DNA of 7,487 nucleotides from Bacteroidota bacterium. Its GTDB lineage: Bacteria > Bacteroidota > Bacteroidia > Bacteroidales > Prolixibacteraceae. Below the pieces are notes generated by a model. It had not been told where the DNA came from. It saw only the letters and a program-made list of their open reading frames with translations, and did not search any database. A program made the position numbers and the translations under genes. The first letter of the stretch is position 1, and each line of letters begins with the position of its first letter. The DNA lies in assembly GCA_023488865.1 (NCBI GenBank), contig JAMDDG010000398.1, positions 1 to 7,487 on the forward strand. Direction: 5' to 3'. Below are positions 1 to 5,756 of this stretch, piece by piece.

Positions 1-1978
1 GCGTAAAGAACCAGCCACGGGTCTGGTCGACCCCTTCAGCGACGAAGTCGGCTGGGAATAGGCTGTCAAACTCTTCCTTGTTTTCGAAAGGATAATGAAA
101 CTGGGCAAAAGGCATCGCCCCCGAATCAAACCAAACATCGATCAGGTCAAGTTCACGCACCATTTTTGCCCCTTTCGGGGAAACCAACACAATGTCATCC
201 ACGAACGGGCGGTGCAGGTCTATCTTATCATAATTTTCTTTGGCGTTGTCGCCTACAACAAAATCTTTGTATGGGTTGACAGACATTAAACCGGCAGCTA
301 CCGATTTTTCAATTTCGGTGATCAGCTCTTCAACCGAACCGATGCACAACTCTTCCGATCCGTCTTCGGTACGCCAGATAGGCAGTGGTGTTCCCCAAAA
401 CCTGGAGCGGGATAGATTCCAGTCGACAAGGTTCTCCAGCCAATTGCCAAAACGGCCGGTGCCCGTCGACTGCGGCTTCCAGTTGATGGTCTTGTTGAGG
501 TCGATCATCTCATCCCTCACGGCCGTAGTGCGGATAAACCACGAATCAAGCGGATAGTAAAGCACCGGTTTATCAGTCCGCCAGCAGTGCGGATAACTGT
601 GCTCATATTTTTCGACCCTGAAGGCTTTGCCCTCTTTCTTCAGCTGAACGGAGAGGTCGATATCCAGCGTCGCGTCATTTTCGGTCAGCGAATCATCGTA
701 CCCATTTTTGACAAACCGGCCTGCATATTTAGCGTACAGTTTTCGGTTGATGTTTGTTTGAACGTAAGCTGCATCAAGATCTTCCAACCGGAAGAAGCGG
801 CCACGGCGGTCGACCATTGGTTGGCGTTTTCCCTCCCGGTCGATCAACAACAGCGGAGCTATGCCTGTTTGTTTGGCAACCCTGTCGTCGTCGGCGCCAA
901 AAGTGGGGGCGATGTGCACGATGCCGGTACCGTCCTCCGTGGTAACGAAATCGCCCGGTATTACCCGGAAAGCGTCGCCCATTGGCTTCACCCAGGGAAA
1001 GAGTTGTTCGTAATTCACGCCAACCAGCTGATTGCCTGAAAATTCGCCTAACAGCAGGTAAGGTATATTTTTCCCTTCACCGTTGTAGCTTTCCAGCGTT
1101 AGCGCTTCATTCTTTTCCTGGAAATAGTGGTGGAAAAGATTTTTGGCCAAAATCACGGTAGCCGGTTGACCGGTATAAGGATTGAAGGTCTGAACTTTAA
1201 CATATTTGATCGCTGCGCCAACAGCCAACGCGGTGTTGGAAGGCAAGGTCCAGGGCGTAGTCGTCCAGGCCAGGATGTAAAGATCGGTGACAACCTGGTC
1301 GAACAGTGGCGCAGACTTCCCGTCGCGGACCACTTTGAACTGGGCAATACAGGTGGTGTCTTTCACATCGCGGTAGCAACCGGGCTGGTTCAATTCGTGG
1401 GAGCTGAGCCCGGTCCCGGCGGCAGGCGAGTAGGGTTGGATGGTGTAGCCCTTGTACAGCAGGTTCTTGTTGTAGAACGACTTCAGTAGCCACCAGAGTG
1501 TTTCGATGTAACGGTTGTCGTAAGTGATGTAGGGATCATCCATGTCGACCCAGTAGCCCATTTTATGGGTCAGATCTTCCCATAGATCCGTGTATTTCAT
1601 CACTTCACGCCGGCATGCAGCATTGTAGTCTTCCACAGAAATGTGCTTGCCAATATCCTCTTTCGTGATGCCGAGCGATTTTTCCACACTCAGTTCGACG
1701 GGCAATCCGTGGGTATCCCAGCCGGCTTTGCGCTTAACCAGGTAGCCCTGTTGGGTCTTGTAACGACAGAAGATATCTTTGATGGCACGGGATACAACAT
1801 GGTGAATACCAGGCTGGCCATTGGCCGATGGCGGACCTTCGTAAAAGATATAAGGTTTCCCCTGGGCCCTGGTTGAGACAGATTTGTGAAAAGTATCGTC
1901 TTCTTCCCAGAACTTTAAAATATCCTTGTTGATCTGCGATAGGTTAAACTCCTTGTATTCCCTGAATTTCTTGCTCAT
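1..1978 (-). CDS. ileS: Isoleucyl-tRNA synthetase, N-terminal 659 residues (partial; 3' end beyond left edge)
   Basis: Cytoplasmic class I aminoacyl-tRNA synthetase that charges tRNA-Ile and hydrolyses mischarged valine. The frame is open without interruption from an ATG at 1976-1978 to the left edge. Visible landmarks are the catalytic start YEGPPSANG (46-54) followed by GIHH (57-60) at the HIGH position, then KAGWDTHGLPVE. The CP1 editing domain has the Thr-rich TTTPWTLPSN (239-248) and GTGIVHIAP...GADD (350-364). Later come the SYPHCWR segment, NLSRSRFWGTPLPIW, DVWFDSG and GVDQTRGWFFT (648-659). The KMSKS loop, anticodon-binding domain and C-terminus lie outside the window. The first HIGH histidine is glycine, the swapped GxHH form reported for some IleRS2 enzymes. 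The start is supported by the conserved MSKKFREYKEFNL opening and by a -7 box 33 bases upstream. I checked most of the frame by reverse translation and saw no frameshift. Confidence 0.97.
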   Translation of the reverse strand, partial: MSKKFREYKEFNLSQINKDILKFWEEDDTFHKSVSTRAQGKPYIFYEGPPSANGQPGIHHVVSRAIKDIFCRYKTQQGYLVKRKAGWDTHGLPVELSVEKSLGITKEDIGKHISVEDYNAACRREVMKYTDLWEDLTHKMGYWVDMDDPYITYDNRYIETLWWLLKSFYNKNLLYKGYTIQPYSPAAGTGLSSHELNQPGCYRDVKDTTCIAQFKVVRDGKSAPLFDQVVTDLYILAWTTTPWTLPSNTALAVGAAIKYVKVQTFNPYTGQPATVILAKNLFHHYFQEKNEALTLESYNGEGKNIPYLLLGEFSGNQLVGVNYEQLFPWVKPMGDAFRVIPGDFVTTEDGTGIVHIAPTFGADDDRVAKQTGIAPLLLIDREGKRQPMVDRRGRFFRLEDLDAAYVQTNINRKLYAKYAGRFVKNGYDDSLTENDATLDIDLSVQLKKEGKAFRVEKYEHSYPHCWRTDKPVLYYPLDSWFIRTTAVRDEMIDLNKTINWKPQSTGTGRFGNWLENLVDWNLSRSRFWGTPLPIWRTEDGSEELCIGSVEELITEIEKSVAAGLMSVNPYKDFVVGDNAKENYDKIDLHRPFVDDIVLVSPKGAKMVRELDLIDVWFDSGAMPFAQFHYPFENKEEFDSLFPADFVAEGVDQTRGWFFT

Positions 1979-2010
1979 AGCGTGTTACAACTCCCGTTTT
2001 TTTAAGAGCA

Positions 2011-2018
2011 CAAAGATA
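2011..2018 (-). promoter_or_regulatory. Candidate ileS promoter -7 box
   Basis: On the minus strand these bases read TATCTTTG, an exact match to the Bacteroidota -7 consensus TAnnTTTG. Transcription would start near 2004-2006, leaving a leader of about 26 bases before the ileS ATG. About 20 bases upstream, where the -33 TTTG would be expected, the strand reads TTTAG, which is part of the innermost repeat unit of the neighbouring array. A weak GGGAG (1991-1995 reversed) lies 12 bases before the start codon. The call rests on sequence match and position only. Confidence 0.55.
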
Positions 2019-2027
2019 ATAAAAAGT

Positions 2028-2132
2028 ACTTAGAGTGACTAAAGTGAACTAAAGTGCCTAAAGTTGGGAACTCCGGACAAATCAAGCTGGCAGCGCAAGT
2101 ACTTTAGTCACTTTTTCCTACTTTAGTCACTT
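2028..2132. repeat. Cluster of ctaaagt / actttag units, direct and inverted, between divergent genes
   Basis: The heptamer ctaaagt occurs at 2039-2045, 2049-2055 and 2058-2064, preceded by a degenerate copy near 2029-2036, so the spacing is 9-10 bases, about one helical turn. Its reverse complement occurs in two identical 13-mers, actttagtcactt, at 2101-2113 and 2120-2132. The 12-mer at 2034-2045 is an exact inverted copy of the first 12 bases of each 13-mer, so the region could fold into a long hairpin with a loop of 55 bases or more. It lies upstream of both ileS and the YhbP-like gene. It may be a regulator binding array, a scattered intergenic repeat family, or both. It is too short and irregular for a CRISPR array. 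Confidence 0.7.
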
Positions 2133-2143
2133 ATTTCGAACTT

Positions 2144-2578
2144 ATGGAAGCGCCTGACACCAAAATCATCACATTCTTCAAAAAGCATCACGTGTTAACC
2201 CTGGCAACTGTTTCGGGGGATCAGCCATGGGTTGCCAACTGTTTTTATGCCTTTATGGAAGAGCGGTTGGCTCTGGTATTTACTTCCGGGTACGAAACCA
2301 GGCATGTTCAGGAGGTGGTTCAAAACAAAAAAGTGGCAGGGAGTATTGTTTTGGAAACTAATGTGATAGGGAAGATCCAGGGTATCCAGTTCACGGGAAC
2401 ATTGGAACGGGCCGAAGGCGAGTTCCTTGCGGCAGCCGAAAAGGTCTATCTGAAACGATTCCCCTTTGCCGCACTGATGGATACTACCCTTTGGATATTA
2501 CCTGTCGACTATCTGAAAATGACCGACAACCGATTGGGGTTTGGGAAGAAACTGATCTGGGAGAGGAGAATGGAATAG
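2144..2578 (+). CDS. YhbP-like (UPF0306) flavin-reductase-like split-barrel protein
   Basis: A 144-residue protein that resembles E. coli YhbP along its whole length, as I recall that sequence. Shared features are an N-terminal helix followed by HHVLTLAT (15-22), PWVANCFYAF (28-37) where YhbP has LWCANAFYLF, ETRHVQ (51-56), GIQFTGTLER (80-89), KRFPFA (104-109) and the diagnostic C-terminal TDNRLGFGKKLIW (127-139). The family belongs to the pyridoxamine-5'-phosphate-oxidase-like FMN-binding split-barrel fold. The substrate is unknown, and FMN binding here is inferred from the fold. The protein is cytoplasmic, with no signal peptide or membrane segment. The length is normal and both ends look intact. 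No Shine-Dalgarno sequence precedes the ATG. It is divergent from ileS and ends four bases before the stop of the convergent DUF262 gene. Confidence 0.9.
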   Translation: MEAPDTKIITFFKKHHVLTLATVSGDQPWVANCFYAFMEERLALVFTSGYETRHVQEVVQNKKVAGSIVLETNVIGKIQGIQFTGTLERAEGEFLAAAEKVYLKRFPFAALMDTTLWILPVDYLKMTDNRLGFGKKLIWERRME

Positions 2579-2582
2579 AACC

Positions 2583-4412
2583 CTACTTGATGGAATCGTA
2601 TGACTGTATTAATAAACTCACTAGGTCATTTACTGAATATTTGCCAGATTTTTCTTCTTCAGGAGAAATATTCACTTGCCTTGTAATATTGTCTTGGTCA
2701 TAAGGAATTGGTTTTGATATATTTTTTGGATCATCCATCTTATCATTAGATGTCCTGATCATAAACCTCAAACAATTATTCCTTTTCTGTATGGCTAAAT
2801 ATGCAAAGTTTAGTGATGTGTTATAAATAATCTCTTTTTTAGCAATGTGTCGTTCAACTTCTGGACTGATCTTCCTTATTTCAAGATCAATCCGGCTAAA
2901 TAAATCTTTCAATTCAGATGAAGCCCCTTCTAAATGTTGGCCAACAGTTCTGGCGTCTCTTGGTTCTTTCTTAATTTTCTCAATTACAAAACCTTTACTC
3001 TTTGAAGTAATTAATTGCTCTGGTTCTTCTTCTCTTGTAATTACGCTTGAATTATTCTCAATCCTTGGTCTTGCATTATTACAGTAACGGTGTGTCAATC
3101 GAGCATTAATAGGAATTGTCTTACCTCCTGTCCAGTATTGTTCAATGTGATCAACTGCCGCATCATCTATTTGTAGAATCTTGTTGCCACAAATTGCGCA
3201 TGTGTCGTTTAAAATAAAAAGTTCTTGTTTTAGTTGGTAAGTAAAACACCTTGGTTCTTTCACTCCGATGCCTATAATAGTTTGTAATGCCAATCTCCAT
3301 TTATCAAAACGAATTGTTACAGCTCTTTTACTACTAGTTGAAAGTAAGATCGAATCAATAAAATCCTGATCATTTGTCATTAAGTCAATTAATGCCTCTC
3401 TAATTCTGTCCAGATTTTGGAAAACTTTGTTCTTGTCTTCTCCGGAAAACGAGTACATCAAAATATCAAATATTGAAACATTAAACTGCTGTGATTCCCA
3501 TTTACCGTTTATATTCTTCTCGTCTCCACGATAATATCTTTTGAATGCGTTTTTGTCAAGTAATGATTTAATGATTTGAATTGTATTCTTGAAAGCTGTT
3601 CTCAGGTTTTCCTCCTCAATGGGAGAAATGTTCCTGTATTTTTCCATTGAATCATTCAGAAATTTCTTTATCGGTGATTTGTATTTCAGGTAGGTATTAA
3701 AATGAAACGATGCAAAACGTAAAACAAGTTCTCTATCCTTCATTCTCCTATCCGGTGAGGCAATTCCTAACAGGTATTTAAAATCCTTGTCTTGCGCTAA
3801 TTCTTTGATTACTTCATTAAATCGCCCTCTAAAAACACAATTACGTAATTCTTGATCATTAAGTGGAACTGAACCGGAATTCAATCTTGCGAAGATTTCA
3901 AACTGTAAATCGCCATCTGATTCCTTCTTGAATTTAATTGCCCTTAATTTATAGGTAATAATCTTTTCTTGAAGTTCCTCAGAAAGTTGATTGAATTTTT
4001 TCCCATTAAGTTCTATGAAAACGTTTAAACCCGTTAATTTGAAATCGGTGTTGTCTGGGAACTTTCCATCAATAAACGAAAAAAAAGCCGTCAATCTTTG
4101 TTGCCCGTCAATTACGTTTTCTTTTCCGTCCTGTTCTTCTGATAAGTATATAATCGGTATAGGAATATCCAAAAGAGCTGACTCAATTAAACGGCTGCAT
4201 TTAATTTTATCCCAAACAAATTGACGTTGGAATGCAGGTTGAATATTCAATCTACCTTTAACGAATCGTCTATGCAGCGAATTTATCTCTGGATCACCTT
4301 GCTCTGTATAGATTTTTCGTTTACCAGACAAGTCGTCTTGCTCCTCTGTATCCAATTCATCGTCAAGTTCTATCTCATCTATTGGTTCTGTGTCTCGGTA
4401 ATTTTCTTCCAT
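2583..4412 (-). CDS. DUF262-HNH nuclease with C-terminal DUF5655 domain, candidate restriction/defence protein
   Basis: A 609-residue protein. Residues 1-30 are very acidic. A DUF262 domain follows, with QPAFQRQFVWD (57-67), the signature VIDGQQRLTAF with DGQQR at 102-106, and FARLNSGSVPLNDQELR (174-190). A helical middle region leads to an HNH nuclease motif: CAIC (405-408), VDHI with the Asp-His pair at 421-422, N436, and H441-R-Y-C444-N-N. From about 499 to the end the sequence resembles DUF5655 (LFSRI, NFAYLAIQKRNNCLRFMIR, MDDPKNI). In GmrSD and SspE, DUF262 binds and hydrolyses nucleotide and a partner nuclease domain cuts modified or foreign DNA; a similar role is inferred here. I chose the ATG at 4410-4412. 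The longer frame begins at TTG 4463, which coincides with a likely -33 element. The gene is clearly AT-richer than ileS, which suggests transfer. Confidence 0.9.
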   Translation of the reverse strand: MEENYRDTEPIDEIELDDELDTEEQDDLSGKRKIYTEQGDPEINSLHRRFVKGRLNIQPAFQRQFVWDKIKCSRLIESALLDIPIPIIYLSEEQDGKENVIDGQQRLTAFFSFIDGKFPDNTDFKLTGLNVFIELNGKKFNQLSEELQEKIITYKLRAIKFKKESDGDLQFEIFARLNSGSVPLNDQELRNCVFRGRFNEVIKELAQDKDFKYLLGIASPDRRMKDRELVLRFASFHFNTYLKYKSPIKKFLNDSMEKYRNISPIEEENLRTAFKNTIQIIKSLLDKNAFKRYYRGDEKNINGKWESQQFNVSIFDILMYSFSGEDKNKVFQNLDRIREALIDLMTNDQDFIDSILLSTSSKRAVTIRFDKWRLALQTIIGIGVKEPRCFTYQLKQELFILNDTCAICGNKILQIDDAAVDHIEQYWTGGKTIPINARLTHRYCNNARPRIENNSSVITREEEPEQLITSKSKGFVIEKIKKEPRDARTVGQHLEGASSELKDLFSRIDLEIRKISPEVERHIAKKEIIYNTSLNFAYLAIQKRNNCLRFMIRTSNDKMDDPKNISKPIPYDQDNITRQVNISPEEEKSGKYSVNDLVSLLIQSYDSIK

Positions 4413-4431
4413 AATATTTATCTTAGTACCA

Positions 4432-4463
4432 TAAATGTAAAGAAGTTCTTTGAATAAAAGCAA
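4432..4463 (-). promoter_or_regulatory. Candidate promoter of the DUF262-HNH gene
   Basis: On the minus strand, TTG (4461-4463) is followed after 21 bases by TACATTTA (4432-4439). This matches TAnnTTTG except for the last base. Transcription would begin near 4425, giving a leader of about 13 bases to the ATG at 4412. The spacing fits the Bacteroidota arrangement, and it explains why the upstream TTG should not be taken as a start codon. The region is so AT-rich that a chance match is possible. Confidence 0.35.
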
Positions 4464-4475
4464 GGCTAAACTTGA

Positions 4476-4498
4476 TAAAAGTTAAGAGTTAACTTTTA
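4476..4498. promoter_or_regulatory. 23-base perfect palindrome, candidate operator in the divergent control region
   Basis: The arm TAAAAGTTAA (4476-4485) and its exact reverse complement (4489-4498) are separated by GAG. A dyad of 10-base arms is a common shape for a dimeric repressor site. It lies just upstream of the candidate -33 element of the DUF262 gene and about 150 bases before the plus-strand gene pair. No recognisable regulator gene is present in the window. As RNA it would form an AT-rich stem with a 3-base loop and no U tract, so a terminator is unlikely. Confidence 0.5.
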
Positions 4499-4599
4499 AG
4501 AATTCAATTTTTCTAAAAACTAAGTTGATCCAATACTTTTAAATGTGATTATTATTCCATTATTTTGCATTTGATAAAACAATACTCGATATAATACGT

Positions 4600-4607
4600 T
4601 AAATTTG
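4600..4607 (+). promoter_or_regulatory. Candidate promoter -7 box for the plus-strand gene pair
   Basis: The bases TAAATTTG match the TAnnTTTG consensus exactly, 39 bases before the ATG at 4647. Transcription would start near 4613. The closest upstream TTG is at 4571-4573, with 26 bases between, which is longer than the usual 19-21, so the -33 element is uncertain. No Shine-Dalgarno sequence lies between the box and the start codon, as is normal in this phylum. Confidence 0.45.
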
Positions 4608-4646
4608 AATAGATTATTGTTTTAAATCTGAAATCAATCCTTCAAA

Positions 4647-5123
4647 ATGACTGCAATAACACCGGTCTCAACGCTTTCTGAAAAGAGTGCCGATATTTCC
4701 AAATGGTTCGATGAGCTTGTTTCTTCAATTAGAGTTGAGGAGATGCAAATCGTTACTGGAATTGCTCCAAAAGAAAAGCAGGATTTCTGGAAACCTTTTT
4801 TGGAAAACAACATGCTCGAAATTGCTCGTAAAAACCGTGAAAGCTCAGGTATGTTAATTATTCCTGACCTGTTGGCAAATTATTTTGCAGGCATTAAAAC
4901 TCGAAACATAGAACTTAAATCATTATCCTTTCAACTCTCTGACTCAAAAATTCTGGTTTGGTCTGTGGTAAAAGATGATGATGAGGCCACCATGAATCAG
5001 CTCTTTTTACTGGAAGCGTCAATCAATGCAAAATATGGTGATTATGGTTTTCATGTTTCAACGACCATCGTGGAAGAGTCGGACAACTGTTCTGTTCCCC
5101 CTCAATTCAACACCGTAATTTAA
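4647..5123 (+). CDS. Unrecognised 158-residue protein, first gene of a HEPN-linked pair
   Basis: I do not recognise a family. The protein is soluble, with no signal peptide or membrane helix. The likely structure is an N-terminal helical part (about 15-65, including KWFDELVSSIRVEEMQ and FWKPFLENNMLEIARKN). An alpha/beta part follows: strand KILVWSVVKDDD (101-112), a helix to about 129, strand FHVSTTIVEESD (135-146), and a tail PPQFNTVI. The stop TAA shares its last base with the ATG of the next gene, so the two are almost certainly cotranscribed and translationally coupled. HEPN toxins are often preceded or followed by an MNT nucleotidyltransferase antitoxin, but the GS...DxD signature of MNT is absent here. 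An antitoxin or accessory role is therefore only suggested by position. Base composition is AT-rich like the DUF262 gene. A single exact -7 box lies upstream. Confidence 0.85.
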   Translation: MTAITPVSTLSEKSADISKWFDELVSSIRVEEMQIVTGIAPKEKQDFWKPFLENNMLEIARKNRESSGMLIIPDLLANYFAGIKTRNIELKSLSFQLSDSKILVWSVVKDDDEATMNQLFLLEASINAKYGDYGFHVSTTIVEESDNCSVPPQFNTVI

Positions 5124-5608
5124 TGGCGAGTTTTGCAGATCATATCTCCCAGTCCAGAAAGAATTTAAGTTTTCTACAGGATATAAGCAATTTATCGGTG
5201 CAATATTGGGATTGGGATGTTACGGTGTGCTATTATGTGGCAGTTCATCTTGTCAATTCACACATAGCTTCAGTCTCAGACTTACACTACCGCAAACACG
5301 AAGAGGTTTCAAATGCGTTGAATCCATATATCAATTTATCCCTGACAAAAGTGACTGAAACAGTATATTTAGCTTATACCCAGCTTCAGAATCTATCCAG
5401 AAGATCCAGATATTTAATAAGTGAAAACATGGGGAATAGAAGTGCCGATGCGAATATCACTTACGACAAACACTTTAAAAGAGCCCTCGTTCATCTTGAA
5501 ACATTGTTGACTTTCGTTGAATCTACTTACGGACAGGAATTCGAAAAGATAAGCGTTCGTTGTAATGAAGCGAGATCAATCCCTTTTAATCATTTTGTGG
5601 TCATTTGA
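5123..5608 (+). CDS. HEPN-like all-helical protein, second gene of the pair
   Basis: A 161-residue, largely helical soluble protein. Residues 20-60 read as two helices with WDWDVTVCYYVAVHLVNSHIA (29-49), then LHYRKHEEV (54-62). This resembles the W-x5-Y-x-A-x-H pattern and downstream H-x3-R/H segment I associate with small HEPN-fold proteins. A later helix has VYLAYTQLQNLSRRSRYLI (81-99), and the last long helix runs from about 116 to 136. The classical HEPN RNase motif R-x(4-6)-H is not found in the expected helix. There is R120-x3-H124 and a C-terminal R151-x5-H157, neither convincingly placed. The protein may thus be a non-catalytic HEPN, or its active site may differ. It starts on the last base of the preceding stop codon (TAATG) with no own ribosome binding site. 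A toxin or defence role is inferred. The gene is AT-rich, and no clear terminator follows. Confidence 0.75.
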   Translation: MASFADHISQSRKNLSFLQDISNLSVQYWDWDVTVCYYVAVHLVNSHIASVSDLHYRKHEEVSNALNPYINLSLTKVTETVYLAYTQLQNLSRRSRYLISENMGNRSADANITYDKHFKRALVHLETLLTFVESTYGQEFEKISVRCNEARSIPFNHFVVI

Positions 5609-5756
5609 TTGGCAGTGGCTATAGCCCCAGGCAGAGTTTGAATATTCAGCCTGAAAAATCAGGGTACTGACATCCTCCGGACCGAAATCTTTCGTATGGA
5701 CACATCCCGTTAGGGGAAACGATAAAACTGCAAAAAGAGTAAGTTTCTCACTTTAT
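5609..5756. other. Gene-free spacer between the AT-rich block and the lipoprotein operon
   Basis: No coding frame of note is visible on either strand. It contains a weak 5-base hairpin (CCTGA/TCAGG, 5650-5663) without a T tract and a CCC-GTTA-GGG mini-hairpin (5706-5715). Its right end, actttattcactt (5750-5762), matches 12 of 13 bases of the repeat actttagtcactt found near ileS. Composition returns towards that of the flanking housekeeping genes, so the boundary of the accessory block is probably near 5610-5640. The genes on each side converge on this spacer, so transcription terminators would be expected, but I cannot point to a good one. Confidence 0.5.

Noticed and set aside
95..1876. Several plus-strand open frames of 63-150 codons and minus-strand off-frame ones
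   Set aside because: They lie wholly inside the ileS coding frame, show no family features, and the minus-strand synthetase frame explains the region completely.
2028..2132. Short repeats as a CRISPR array
   Set aside because: The units are 7-13 bases in both orientations with 2-12 base gaps, without uniform repeats or spacers, and no cas gene is near.
2634..2674. 9-base inverted repeat TGAATATTT / AAATATTCA with a 23-base loop
   Set aside because: It lies inside the end of the DUF262 coding frame, is AT-only apart from one pair, and has no T tract; chance is the simplest explanation.
4413..4463. 17-residue N-terminal extension of the DUF262 protein starting at TTG 4463
   Set aside because: The only in-frame ATG is at 4412; the TTG fits better as a -33 element, and the extension has no domain content.
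5573..5593. R-x5-H at the C-terminus of the HEPN-like protein as the catalytic HEPN motif
   Set aside because: It sits in a proline-containing tail after the last helix, not in the helix where the RNase motif occurs in known HEPN proteins.
5650..5663. CCTGA-AAAA-TCAGG hairpin as a terminator for the HEPN pair
   Set aside because: The stem is only five pairs and no T run follows on either strand.
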